A stretch of DNA of 64,000 nucleotides, taken from the NCBI RefSeq assembly GCF_000716605.1, contig NZ_JNXE01000003.1:62001-126000 (forward strand). Direction: 5' to 3'. The notes under the pieces are model-generated. The model ran no database searches and was not told where the DNA came from. It saw only the letters and a program-made list of their open reading frames with translations. Below are positions 24,172 to 32,918 of the stretch, piece after piece. Origin of the DNA: Streptomyces sp. NRRL F-525. Its GTDB lineage: Bacteria; Actinomycetota; Actinomycetes; Streptomycetales; Streptomycetaceae. How positions within the stretch are numbered: position 1 is the first letter of the stretch; the number at the start of each line of letters is the position of its first letter. The position numbers and the translations under genes were made by a program.

Positions 24172-26319
24172 GTGATGGCAGAGGACCGGACCCTGAGGGT
24201 GCGCGCACTCCTCGACTCCGTGCGGGCCGAGGGACGGTTCGCGCTCACGGCGCCGGAGGGCAAGGTGATCGCCGACGCGTACGGGATCGCCGTACCCGGC
24301 GAGGAGTTGGCGACGGACGTCGACGAGGCGGTGGCGTTCGCGGCGCGGTTCGGCGGGCCCGTCGTCATGAAGATCGTCTCGCCCGACATCCTGCACAAGA
24401 CCGACGCCGGCGGAGTCGTCGTCGGGGTCGAGGGCGCTGCGGACGTACGGGCCGCGTTCCACAAGATCGTCGACAACGCGCGTGCCTACGACGCCGACGC
24501 CCGTATCGAGGGCGTCCAGGTACAGGAGTTGCTGCCGCAGGGACAGGAGGTGATCGTCGGCGCGGTGACCGACCCGACGTTCGGCAAGGTCGTCGCGTTC
24601 GGGCTCGGCGGGGTGCTCGTCGAGGTGCTGAAGGACGTGACGTTCCGGCTCGCGCCCGTGACCCCCGACGAGGCGTTGTCGATGCTCGACTCGATCCGGG
24701 CGGCGGAGATCCTGCGCGGGGTGCGCGGCGCGCCGGCCGTCGACCGGTGGGCGATCGCCGAGCAGATCCGCCGGGTCTCCCAACTGGTCGCGGACTTCCC
24801 GGAGATCGCCGAGGTGGACCTCAACCCGGTGATCGCGACACCGGAGGGCGCGGTCGCGGCAGACATCCGGGTGATCCTCGCCGAGTCGCAGCCGGTAGCC
24901 CGTCGACGGTATACGCGCGACGAAATCCTGACGACCATGCGCCACCTCATGGAGCCGACCTCGGTCGCCGTGATCGGTGCCTCGAACGAGCAGGGCAAGA
25001 TCGGCAATTCGGTGATGCGCAACCTCGTCGACGGCGGCTTCGCCGGGGAGATCCACCCGGTGAACCCCAAGGCCGATGACATCCTCGGCCGCAAGGCGTA
25101 CAAGAGTGTCACGGACGTTCCCGGTGAGGTGGATGTGGCCGTCTTCGCCATTCCCGCCAAGTTCGTGGCAGCGGCACTGGAGGAGGTGGGACGCAAGAAC
25201 ATCCCCAATGCCGTCCTCATCCCCTCCGGGTTCGCGGAGACCGGTGAGGTCCAACTCCAGGAAGAGATAGTCGAGATCGCCGAGCGCTACGGCGTCCGTC
25301 TCCTCGGCCCGAACATCTACGGCTACTACTCGACCTGGCAGGACCTGTGCGCCACGTTCTGCACGCCGTACGACGTGAAGGGCGGGGTGGCGCTGACCTC
25401 GCAGTCCGGTGGCATCGGGATGGCCATCCTCGGCTTCGCGCGGACCACGAAGACCGGGGTGTCGGCGATCGTCGGGCTCGGCAACAAGTCGGACCTGGAC
25501 GAGGACGACCTGCTGACCTGGTTCGGCGAGGACCCGCACACCGAGTGCATCGCGATGCACCTGGAGGACCTCAAGGACGGCCGCGCGTTCGTGGAAGCGG
25601 CCCGAAAGACCGTGCCCCGTAAGCCAGTTGTGGTGCTGAAGGCGGGCCGTACGGCGGCGGGTGCGAAGGCCGCCGGGTCGCACACGGGCGCGCTGGCCGG
25701 CGACGACGCCGTGTACAGCGACATCCTCAAGCAGGCCGGTGTCATCCGCGCCCCCGGGCTCAACGACATGCTGGAGTACGCGCGCGGCCTGCCCGTGCTG
25801 CCAACTCCCCAGGGAGACAACGTCGTTATCATCACCGGCGCCGGCGGCAGCGGCGTGCTGCTCTCCGACGCGGTGACCGACAACGGCCTTTCCCTGATGG
25901 AGATTCCGGCCGATCTGGACGCGTCCTTCCGGAAGTTCATCCCGCCGTTCGGGGCCGCGGGCAACCCGGTCGACATCACCGGGGGCGAGCCGCCGTCGAC
26001 GTACGAGGCGACGATCCGACTGGGGCTTGAGGACCCGCGCATCCACGCGCTGGTGCTGGGCTACTGGCACACCATCGTGACTCCCCCGATGGTCTTCGCG
26101 GAGCTGACCGCGCGTGTGGTCGCCGAGTTCAAGGAACGCGGGATCGAGAAGCCGGTGGTGGCGTCGCTCGCGGGTGACGTCGAGGTCGAGGAGGCCTGCC
26201 AGTACCTGTACGAGCGCGGGGTCGTGGCGTACCCGTACACGACGGAGAAGCCGGTGGCCGTGCTCGGCGCGAAGTACCAATGGGCGCGCGCGGCAGGGCT
26301 GTTGGGCGGTGGTTCATGA
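24172..26319 (+). CDS. Fused ADP-forming acyl-CoA ligase
   Basis: A 715-residue NDP-forming acyl-CoA synthetase with unusual order. An ATP-grasp domain comes first (residues ~1-240; KIVSPDILHKTDAGGVVVG, VDLNPVIA), then CoA-binding (~260-350; SVAVIGASNEQGKIGNSV), then the ligase domain with phospho-His504 in GSHTGALAGDDAVY. It would couple ATP to acyl-CoA formation. In this operon oxalate or formate activation is plausible, complementing Frc. The start is GTG 24172 or ATG 24175, both spaced from GGGGTGA at the end of frc, so translation is coupled. Confidence 0.85.
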   Translation: MMAEDRTLRVRALLDSVRAEGRFALTAPEGKVIADAYGIAVPGEELATDVDEAVAFAARFGGPVVMKIVSPDILHKTDAGGVVVGVEGAADVRAAFHKIVDNARAYDADARIEGVQVQELLPQGQEVIVGAVTDPTFGKVVAFGLGGVLVEVLKDVTFRLAPVTPDEALSMLDSIRAAEILRGVRGAPAVDRWAIAEQIRRVSQLVADFPEIAEVDLNPVIATPEGAVAADIRVILAESQPVARRRYTRDEILTTMRHLMEPTSVAVIGASNEQGKIGNSVMRNLVDGGFAGEIHPVNPKADDILGRKAYKSVTDVPGEVDVAVFAIPAKFVAAALEEVGRKNIPNAVLIPSGFAETGEVQLQEEIVEIAERYGVRLLGPNIYGYYSTWQDLCATFCTPYDVKGGVALTSQSGGIGMAILGFARTTKTGVSAIVGLGNKSDLDEDDLLTWFGEDPHTECIAMHLEDLKDGRAFVEAARKTVPRKPVVVLKAGRTAAGAKAAGSHTGALAGDDAVYSDILKQAGVIRAPGLNDMLEYARGLPVLPTPQGDNVVIITGAGGSGVLLSDAVTDNGLSLMEIPADLDASFRKFIPPFGAAGNPVDITGGEPPSTYEATIRLGLEDPRIHALVLGYWHTIVTPPMVFAELTARVVAEFKERGIEKPVVASLAGDVEVEEACQYLYERGVVAYPYTTEKPVAVLGAKYQWARAAGLLGGGS

Positions 26320-26332
26320 CGTGAGCCGACGC

Positions 26333-26364
26333 GGGGCCGGCCGACAGTGCGGTCGGCCGGCCCC
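26333..26364. terminator. Hairpin between the ligase and transporter genes
   Basis: 13-bp perfect inverted repeat (26333-26345 and 26352-26364), 14 bases after the ligase stop. No T-tract. It may terminate or attenuate transcription into the transporter genes. Confidence 0.65.
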
Positions 26365-26439
26365 TGGGACCCGTGCGCACGCGAAAGGCATTGGACAGGG
26401 GGCGCTGGCCAGAACTTTCGACGCAAGGGGCACTGAGCG

Positions 26440-27828
26440 ATGGCAAGAACGGACTACCAAACGTCCGCCCCCTACAGGGAGGTGACGGATCGTCACGGCC
26501 GCGTGTACCGCATCGGTGAGTCCGATGTCGACATCATGGGCCGGGCGCGCAAGTGGATGGTCGTCCTGCCCTGGGTGGGCATGATGGGCATCAGTTCCGC
26601 CGAGTACGCGTTCACGTCGGCGGAGGACACGCTCCACGACGCGCATCTGTGGAGCAGTGGGCACATCTTCTGGCTGATGGGCGTCTGGGTGTTCTTCCAG
26701 GCGGCCGTGGCCTTCCCGGCCGGGCGGTTGCGCGAGAGCGGCCAACTCCCTGCCCGTACGGCCATGTTGCTCGGCGCGCTCGGTACCCTGCTGGGCTATC
26801 TGGCGCTCGCGTTCGCGCCGAACGTGCTCGTCGCCTACTTCGGCTTCGGCATGTGCAGCGGGATCGGCGCCGGTCTGGTGTACGCGACCTGCGTGAACAT
26901 GGTCGGCAAGTGGTATCCGGAGCGCAAGGGCGGCAAGACGGGCTTCGTCAACGGCGGATTCGCCTACGGGTCCGTGCCGTTCGTGTTCCTCTTCACCTCC
27001 GTGCTCGACCTCGGCAACTACAAGGTGCTGCTGAGCCTGGTCGGCGTAGGACTGTGTCTGGTGGTGGCGTCAGCGGGCTGGTTCTTCCGCGATCCGCCGA
27101 AGAACTGGTGGCCCGCGCACGTCGATCCGCTGAAGGCGGCCCAAGACCCCAGGATCCGGCGGGCGTTGGAGAAGAACCCGCCGGCGGTCAAGCAGTACAC
27201 ACCCAAGGAGGCCGCCCGTACCCCCGTGCTCTGGATGATGTGGTTCTGTCTGCTCTGCACGGCCGGCATCAACATCTTCGGCATCGCCTTCCAGGTGCCG
27301 TTCGGCAAGGACATGGGCTTCGCGGGCGGGATCGTGGCCACGGCGATGTCCCTCAAGGCGATCGTGAACGGCACCGGGCGCGGGGTCATCGGCTGGATCT
27401 CCGACCGCTACGGCCGCCGCCACACGCTGATCATCGTGTGTCTCGTGCTCGGCACCGCCCAGTTCGGCGTGCTGGTCTCGGGCCAGATGGGCAGCATGCC
27501 GTTCTTCCTGTTCTGCTCCATGGTCTCGGGTTTCGGCGGCGGTGCGATCTTCCCGCTGTTCGCCGCCATGACGGCCGACTACTTCGGTGAGAACAACAAC
27601 GCCAGCAACTACGGGATGGTCTACAGCTCGAAGCTGATCTCGGGGCTCGTCGGCTCCGGTCTGGGCGCGGTCGTCGTCGGTGAGTGGGACTACCACGGCG
27701 CGTTCGTCCTGGCCGGTTCGGTGGGCCTGGCCTCCGCGGTGCTGGCGCTCTTCCTCAAGGCGCCGGGCAGGCCCGACTCCCGGCGCATCGTGCCCAATCC
27801 GCACCCGCTCGGCGAGGAGATGGCGTGA
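26440..27828 (+). CDS. OFA-family MFS transporter (oxalate/formate), tandem copy 1
   Basis: A 462-residue 12-helix major facilitator of the oxalate:formate antiporter type. Family features are FPAGRLRESG after helix 3, VYATCVNMVGKWYPERKGGKTG after helix 5, and DYFGENNNASNYGMVYSSK near helix 11. A ~35-residue soluble N-terminus contains PYREVTDRHGRVYRIGES, repeated almost exactly in the next gene. It probably exchanges oxalate and formate or imports oxalate. ATG at 26440. Copy 2 begins 1 base after its stop. Confidence 0.9.
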   Translation: MARTDYQTSAPYREVTDRHGRVYRIGESDVDIMGRARKWMVVLPWVGMMGISSAEYAFTSAEDTLHDAHLWSSGHIFWLMGVWVFFQAAVAFPAGRLRESGQLPARTAMLLGALGTLLGYLALAFAPNVLVAYFGFGMCSGIGAGLVYATCVNMVGKWYPERKGGKTGFVNGGFAYGSVPFVFLFTSVLDLGNYKVLLSLVGVGLCLVVASAGWFFRDPPKNWWPAHVDPLKAAQDPRIRRALEKNPPAVKQYTPKEAARTPVLWMMWFCLLCTAGINIFGIAFQVPFGKDMGFAGGIVATAMSLKAIVNGTGRGVIGWISDRYGRRHTLIIVCLVLGTAQFGVLVSGQMGSMPFFLFCSMVSGFGGGAIFPLFAAMTADYFGENNNASNYGMVYSSKLISGLVGSGLGAVVVGEWDYHGAFVLAGSVGLASAVLALFLKAPGRPDSRRIVPNPHPLGEEMA

Positions 27829-27829
27829 C

Positions 27830-29227
27830 ATGACCGCAGATCCCATCACCACGAACGAATCCGGCGCCGCGAACCGTCCCTACCGTGAAGTGACCGACGC
27901 CCACGGCCGCGTCTACCGCGTCGGCGAGACCGACCGCGACATCCTCGGCCACTCACGCAAAATCATGGTCTACCTCCCCTGGATCGCCATGATGGCGATC
28001 AGTGTCTTCGAGTACGCGTACGGCTCCGCGGAGGACACCCTGTCCAGCGCGCACGGCTGGACGCAGAGCAACACCTTCTGGATCCTGAGCATTTGGGTGT
28101 TCTTCCAGGCCGGCATCGCCTTCCCGGCGGGCTGGATGCGCGAGAAGGGCATCCTCACGGCACGCCGGGCGATGTACATCGGCTCGGTGCTGTGCGTCAT
28201 CGGCTTCCTGGCCCTGTCGCACCTGAGCAATGTGTGGCTGGCGATCATCGGCTTCGGCGTCATCGGCGGTGTCGGCGCCGGTCTCGTCTACGCGACCTGC
28301 ATCAACATGGTCGGCAAGTGGTTCCCCGAACGGCGGGGCGCCCGCACCGGGTTCGTGAACGGCGGCTTCGCCTACGGCTCGCTGCCGTTCATCTTCATCT
28401 TCAACTACGCCTTCGACACCGGGAATTACCACCGGGTCCTGGATCTGATCGGGTGTTACATCCTGATCGTGGTGTTCGGCTGCGCGTTCTTCTTCAAGGA
28501 CCCGCCGCAGAACTGGTGGCCCGCCGACATCGACCCGCTGACCTACGGCGGCAACGACAAGAGCGCGACGAGCCTCGCCAAGAACCCGCCCGCCGTAAAG
28601 CAGTTCACGCCCAAAGAGGCCATCCGTACCGGCATGCTGCCCCTGATGTGGCTGTCGATCGTGCTGACCGCGGGAGTGTCGATCTTCGGGATCTCGTTCC
28701 AGGTCGACTTCGCCAAGGACGTCGGCTTCGGCCCGCTGGTCGCGGCCTCGTCGATGGGCATCATGGCCGTCATCAACGGCATCGGCCGCGCGGTCGTCGG
28801 CTGGCTGTCGGACCTGTGGGGCCGCAAACTCACCCTGGTCTTCGTCATCTTGGTCCTGGGCCTCGCCCAGTTCGGCGTGATCTGGGCCGGCCATCTGCGC
28901 AGCGAGTGGCTGTTCCTGTTCTTCGCCTTCCTCTCCGGCTTCGGCGGCGGCGCCTTCTACCCGATGTTCGCCGCCCTGACCCCGGACTACTTCGGCGAGA
29001 ACTTCAACGCCACCAACTACGGCCTGGTGTACAGCGGAAAGCTCGTCAGCGGCCTGTTCGGCGGCGGCCTCGGCTCGATGGTGGTCGCGGCCTGGGGCTA
29101 CAACGGCGCGTACGCACTCGCCGGCGGGGTCTCGATGGTGGCGGCGGCCATCGCGTTGCTACTGCGTCAACCAGGGCGGGGGGACAGGGAGTTGACCAAG
29201 GTTCCCCAACCGCAGCCCGCTGCCTGA
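27830..29227 (+). CDS. OFA-family MFS transporter (oxalate/formate), tandem copy 2
   Basis: A 465-residue paralogue of the preceding transporter with the same soluble N-terminal motif (PYREVTDAHGRVYRVGET), VYATCINMVGKWFPERRGARTG and DYFGENFNATNYGLVYSGK. The pair clearly arose by tandem duplication and then diverged, especially in helices 7-10. ATG at 27830 lies 1 base after the stop of copy 1. One may import oxalate and the other release formate, or they may pair; this cannot be decided from sequence. A hairpin follows. Confidence 0.9.
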   Translation: MTADPITTNESGAANRPYREVTDAHGRVYRVGETDRDILGHSRKIMVYLPWIAMMAISVFEYAYGSAEDTLSSAHGWTQSNTFWILSIWVFFQAGIAFPAGWMREKGILTARRAMYIGSVLCVIGFLALSHLSNVWLAIIGFGVIGGVGAGLVYATCINMVGKWFPERRGARTGFVNGGFAYGSLPFIFIFNYAFDTGNYHRVLDLIGCYILIVVFGCAFFFKDPPQNWWPADIDPLTYGGNDKSATSLAKNPPAVKQFTPKEAIRTGMLPLMWLSIVLTAGVSIFGISFQVDFAKDVGFGPLVAASSMGIMAVINGIGRAVVGWLSDLWGRKLTLVFVILVLGLAQFGVIWAGHLRSEWLFLFFAFLSGFGGGAFYPMFAALTPDYFGENFNATNYGLVYSGKLVSGLFGGGLGSMVVAAWGYNGAYALAGGVSMVAAAIALLLRQPGRGDRELTKVPQPQPAA

Positions 29228-29260
29228 CAGTTCGTACGTCACGGTCGTCGGACCAGCTGG

Positions 29261-29285
29261 TGGCCCTCCCCGGTCGGGAGGGCCA
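29261..29285. terminator. Hairpin terminator between OFA transporter and gntR
   Basis: 10-bp perfect inverted repeat (29261-29270 and 29276-29285, loop CGGTC) between convergent genes. Confidence 0.7.
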
Positions 29286-29343
29286 TCGCGCCGCGTCGGC
29301 GCCTGAACAGCGGACCGCCTCCGCGCCAACAGCCGTCCCAGGA

Positions 29344-30021
29344 TCAGGACTTGGCGCGCTCGTGGTACGACCGCCGGGTGTGCTCGGTGTGTTCGCGCAT
29401 CAGCAGACTGGCGCGCAGTTCGTCGCGGGCGGTGATCGCGCCGATCAGGGCGCGGTGCTCGATCCAGGACGTCAGGCCGCGCTGACGGGCCACCGGGGTG
29501 TAGTACCAGCGGACCCTGCGGTCGACCTGCGCGGCGAGTTCGGCGAGGACGGCGTTGCCCGCGAGCTCCATGACCTTCGCGTGGAAGCGGGCGTTCATGG
29601 CGACGGCGGCGTCCACGTCGTCGGCGTCGACGGCGCGCTCACCCTCCGCGCACAGTTCCTCCAGGACGGCGATCCCGGCGCTGCCCGCGTTGACGGCGGC
29701 GAGCCGGGCGGCCTCGGCCTCCAACAGCGTGCGCACGGTGAGGAGTTGGTCGGCCTCCTCCTCCGTCGGCTCGTGCACGAACGCGCCCTGTGCGGGCCGT
29801 AGATCGACCCAGCCCTCGGTGTTGAGCCGCTGCAGCGCCTCACGCACCGGCTGCCGGGACACGCCCAGGTGCCCGGCGAGTTCGCTCTCGACGAGATGCT
29901 GACCGGGCTGCAGGGCGCGCGTGGTGATGAGTTCGAGCAGCGCCTCGTAGACGCGGTCGCGCAGCGGGCCCGGACGTTCGAGCTTGGGCACAGCCCCCTG
30001 CGGCAGTCCTGGCGACAACAT
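29344..30021 (-). CDS. GntR family regulator (FCD domain)
   Basis: A 225-residue regulator. The N-terminal winged helix-turn-helix (LRDRVYEALLELITTRALQPGQHLVESELAGHLGVSRQPVREAL) is followed by an all-helical FCD ligand domain with the metal/ligand residues in DVDAAVAMNARFHAKVM and EHRALIGAI. ATG at 30021 is chosen because a perfect AGGAGGGGG site precedes it; the longer frame adds 29 residues without one. Its promoter region holds several GTC-N-AC elements, so it is probably autoregulated. It is the best candidate regulator of the oxalate island. Confidence 0.9.
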   Translation of the reverse strand: MLSPGLPQGAVPKLERPGPLRDRVYEALLELITTRALQPGQHLVESELAGHLGVSRQPVREALQRLNTEGWVDLRPAQGAFVHEPTEEEADQLLTVRTLLEAEAARLAAVNAGSAGIAVLEELCAEGERAVDADDVDAAVAMNARFHAKVMELAGNAVLAELAAQVDRRVRWYYTPVARQRGLTSWIEHRALIGAITARDELRASLLMREHTEHTRRSYHERAKS

Positions 30022-30057
30022 CGCGGTCCCCCTCCTGGGCAACATCGGCACTTTGCA

Positions 30058-30139
30058 GACTGTGGACAGTAGACGGCAGCCAGTCGCCGTACCTGGCCGT
30101 ACGACCAAGTATTGATTGTCTATCGTCTACAGTCTACGG
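30058..30139. promoter_or_regulatory. Cluster of GntR/FCD-type operator elements upstream of gntR
   Basis: Between 30058 and 30139 are GACTGTGGACAGTAGAC (30058-30074), ATTGTCTATCG (30115-30125) and CGTCTACAGTCTAC (30124-30137). All fit the FCD-GntR pattern TTGTC-N-ACA or its variants. They lie 37-118 bp upstream of the gntR start, consistent with autoregulation. The region is markedly A/T-richer than its surroundings. Confidence 0.55.
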
Positions 30140-30209
30140 CGCACAGTAGCCAGAGAGTACGGGAGTCAGCCTCGTCACATCCGGGGGCGGATCCGGGCGG
30201 GTGCGCAGG

Positions 30210-31148
30210 TCACGGGCACCGGACGACCTGGCCGGCGTACGACAGGTTCCCGCCGAAGCCGAACAGCAGGACGGGGTCGCCGGTGCGGACGGCGCCCTGT
30301 TCGACGAGTTTCGAGAACGCTAGCGGGATGCTGGCGGCCGAGGTGTTGCCCGATTGGACGACATCGCGGGCGACGACCGCGTTGACGGCGCCGATCTTCT
30401 CGGCGAGGGGCTCGATGATGCGCAGGTTCGCCTGGTGCAGGACGACACCGGCGAGGTCGGCCGGGGTCAGGCCCGCCTTCTCGCAGGCCTTGCGGGCGAT
30501 GGGCGGGAGCTGGGTGGTGGCCCAGCGGTAGACGCTCTGGCCCTCCTGCGCGAACCGCGGGGGCGTGCCCTCGATCCGTACCGCGTGCCCCATCTCGGGC
30601 ACGGAACCCCACAGGACCGGTCCGATGCCGGGTTCGTCGGCGGCCTCGACGACGGCGGCCCCCGCTCCGTCGCCGACGAGGACACAGGTCGTACGGTCGC
30701 TCCAGTCGGTGACCTCGGACATCTTGTCGGCGCCGATGACCAGGGCGCGGGTGGCCGCTCCCGCACGGACGGTGTGGTCGGCGGTGGCCAGGGCGTGGGT
30801 GAAGCCGGCGCACACGACGTTGATGTCCATGGCGGCGGGCGACGGGATGCCGAGGCGGGCGGCGACGCGCGCGGCCATGTTCGGGGAGCGGTCGATGGCC
30901 GTGGAGGTGGCGACGAGCACCAGGTCGATGTCCCCGGGCGTCAGGCCCGCGGCGGCGAGGGCCTTGGCGGCGGCGTGCGCGGCCAGCTCGTCGACCGGTT
31001 CGTCGGGCCCGGCGATGTGTCGCGTCTTGATGCCCACCCGGGAGGTGATCCACTCGTGGCTGGTGTCGACCATGCCCGCCAGGTCCTCGTTGGTGAGTAC
31101 CTTGGCGGGCTGGTAGTGACCGACGGCGGCGATCCGCGTGCCGTTCAT
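30210..31148 (-). CDS. 3-oxoacyl-ACP synthase III-like protein
   Basis: A 312-residue KASIII (FabH-type) thiolase-fold enzyme with the complete triad: Cys113 in NVVCAGF, His in LHQANLRI and Asn in SGNTSAASIP. It condenses an acyl-CoA with malonyl-ACP or transfers an acyl group. ATG at 31148 has a GAGGGGG site. It stands alone, without acyl carrier protein or other fatty-acid genes, between the GntR gene and the third OFA transporter. Its link to oxalate metabolism is unclear and may be only positional. Confidence 0.88.
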   Translation of the reverse strand: MNGTRIAAVGHYQPAKVLTNEDLAGMVDTSHEWITSRVGIKTRHIAGPDEPVDELAAHAAAKALAAAGLTPGDIDLVLVATSTAIDRSPNMAARVAARLGIPSPAAMDINVVCAGFTHALATADHTVRAGAATRALVIGADKMSEVTDWSDRTTCVLVGDGAGAAVVEAADEPGIGPVLWGSVPEMGHAVRIEGTPPRFAQEGQSVYRWATTQLPPIARKACEKAGLTPADLAGVVLHQANLRIIEPLAEKIGAVNAVVARDVVQSGNTSAASIPLAFSKLVEQGAVRTGDPVLLFGFGGNLSYAGQVVRCP

Positions 31149-31298
31149 TGGGTGGTCCCCCTCGTTGCCTTGGGTAGCGGGATCCACCAGTCTTGCCAGT
31201 GACTCGCGGGTACGACGGCAGGTGATGCCACAGGAAACAACGGTCCGGGTTGTCGGCTTCTGTCATCCATCCTGTGATGGACGGTGTCGCCCGAACAT

Positions 31299-31433
31299 TC
31301 AGCCGGTGAACAGCTGCTTCGCCTTGAGGACGAGTTCGTACAGGCCGTACACAAGGGGCGCGCCCACCCAGAGCCAGGCGAAGGCGATGAGCGGCCGTCG
31401 GTCAGGCGGACTCTGACTGCTGTCGTTCGACAT
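31299..31433 (-). CDS. MFS transporter small subunit (overlapping microprotein)
   Basis: A 44-residue single-pass membrane protein: hydrophilic start MSNDSSQSPPDRRP, then one hydrophobic helix (LIAFAWLWVGAPLVYGLYEL), then KAKQLFTG. It begins 32 bases inside the 3' end of the OFA transporter gene (31402-32739) in another frame and ends at 31299. It matches the short 'MFS transporter small subunit' proteins known next to OFA transporters. Translational coupling would give matched amounts. The two other OFA genes in the window have no such partner. Confidence 0.75.
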   Translation of the reverse strand: MSNDSSQSPPDRRPLIAFAWLWVGAPLVYGLYELVLKAKQLFTG

Positions 31434-32739
31434 CGGCGGCCTCCCTCGGGGCGGGGATGTGGTGGCGGGCGTCGACGGGCCGGACGAGTTCGTTGGCGAC
31501 GAACCCGATGACGAGCAGCCCGATCATGATGATGAAGGACGTGTCGTAGAGGGACGCGCCGTGCTTGCCGGCGGCCTTCTGGTGGTCGGCGATCCAGTTC
31601 ACGATCAGCGGTCCGAGGACACCGGCCAGGGACCAGGCGGTGAGCAGCCGGCCATGGATCGCGCCGACCTGGTAGGTCCCGAAGAGGTCCTTCAGGTAGG
31701 CGGGCACGGTCGCGAAGCCGCCGCCGTAGAAGGAGAGGATCACCAGCGCGCACAGGATGAACAGCGGCTTCGAGGAGTCGCCGAACAGTGCGATGAGCGC
31801 GTACATGACCGCGCCGATGCCGAGGTAGACGCGGTAGATGTTCTTGCGGCCGATCAGGTCGGAGGTCGAGGACCAGCCGATACGGCCCGCCATGTTGGCG
31901 GCGGAGAGCAGCGCGACGAAGCCGGCGGCGGCCGATACCGAGACGGGGGTTGAGGTGCCCGCGAAGAAGTCCGTGATCATCGGGGCGGCCTTCTCCAGGA
32001 TGCCGATGCCCGCGGTCACGTTCATGCACAGGACGACCCACAGGCACCAGAACTGCGGGGTGCGGACGGCGCTGTTGGCGGAGACCTGCACGCCCGTGAG
32101 GACGCTGGGCGCGCTCGCTGTGTCCTTGTGGTCGTCGGTGCGCGGAACCCGCACGAGGAACACGCCGAGTGTCATGAATACCGCATACGAAAGACCGAGT
32201 ACGAGGAACGACTGGGCGATGCCCGTGTTGTCGGAGCCGAACGACTTCAGCATCTGGGCCGACCACGGGGAGGCGATGAGCGCGCCGCCGCCGAAGCCCA
32301 TGATGGCGATGCCGGTGGCCATGCCGGGGCGGTCCGGGAACCACTTGATCAGGGTCGACACCGGTGAGATGTAGCCGATGCCGAGGCCGATCCCGCCGAC
32401 GAAGCCGTAGCCGAGGACGATCAGCCAGAACTGTTTCGTCTCCGCCCCGAGCGCGGAGATCAGGAAGCCGGAGGAGAAGCAGACCAGGGCGACGGTCATC
32501 GCCCAGCGCGGCCCGTTGCGTTCGACGAGGGTGCCGCCGAACGCGGCCGACAGGCCGAGCATGACGATCGCGAGCTGGAAGGGCAGGGCGCTCTGTGTGC
32601 CGCTGAGGTTCAGTGAGGACTCGAGCGGCGGCTTGAAGACGCTCCAGGCGTAGGCCTGGCCGATGGAGAGGTGTACCGAGAGGGCGGCGGGCGGAACCAT
32701 CCAGCGGCTCCACGCCGGGGGTGCGACTGGGGGACTCAT
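31402..32739 (-). CDS. OFA-family MFS transporter (oxalate/formate), third copy
   Basis: A 445-residue 12-helix OFA transporter, of a different branch from the tandem pair. It lacks their soluble N-terminal motif and starts MSPPVAPPAWSRWMVPPAAL. Family features are GQAYAWSVFKPPLESSL in helix 1, FGGTLVERNGPR, GFVGGIGLGIGYISPVSTLIKWFPDRPG and LGPLIVNWIAD. It likely exchanges oxalate for formate or carbonate, or imports a related carboxylate. ATG at 32739; a GTCGAC operator-like element lies 42 bp upstream. It overlaps the small-subunit gene. Confidence 0.9.
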   Translation of the reverse strand: MSPPVAPPAWSRWMVPPAALSVHLSIGQAYAWSVFKPPLESSLNLSGTQSALPFQLAIVMLGLSAAFGGTLVERNGPRWAMTVALVCFSSGFLISALGAETKQFWLIVLGYGFVGGIGLGIGYISPVSTLIKWFPDRPGMATGIAIMGFGGGALIASPWSAQMLKSFGSDNTGIAQSFLVLGLSYAVFMTLGVFLVRVPRTDDHKDTASAPSVLTGVQVSANSAVRTPQFWCLWVVLCMNVTAGIGILEKAAPMITDFFAGTSTPVSVSAAAGFVALLSAANMAGRIGWSSTSDLIGRKNIYRVYLGIGAVMYALIALFGDSSKPLFILCALVILSFYGGGFATVPAYLKDLFGTYQVGAIHGRLLTAWSLAGVLGPLIVNWIADHQKAAGKHGASLYDTSFIIMIGLLVIGFVANELVRPVDARHHIPAPREAADVERQQSESA

Positions 32740-32780
32740 GATCCCGGACGGTAGGGAGTGGCAAGGGAGTTGAGAAGGCG

Positions 32781-32795
32781 GCGCGTCGACCGTAT
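32781..32795. promoter_or_regulatory. Oxalate-island operator upstream of the third OFA transporter
   Basis: GCGCGTCGACCGTAT followed by GCGATG; 11 of 15 bases match the 16265/21176 element and the flank resembles GCAATG at 21191. It is 42-56 bp before the leftward transporter start. Confidence 0.45.
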
Positions 32796-32918
32796 GCGAT
32801 GAGCGGTATGCAGAGTGCGCCGAACGGTCGGCGCGGACTTCCAACTCCCGTTCCCGCACGGGTCCCCGCGCCTGAACTCGCTCCTCTCCCGGGCCAGTTC
32901 TCGTGCGGCGGGCCAGCC

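Noticed and set aside
24148..26280. 710-aa antisense frame opposite the fused acyl-CoA ligase
   Set aside because: Its composition is Arg/His/Gly/Asp-rich with no domain, and the opposite strand encodes a full multi-domain ligase; a codon-bias shadow.
30210..31148. KASIII as evidence for a polyketide or fatty-acid biosynthetic cluster
   Set aside because: No acyl carrier protein, ketosynthase, ketoreductase or tailoring genes nearby; treated as a single gene.
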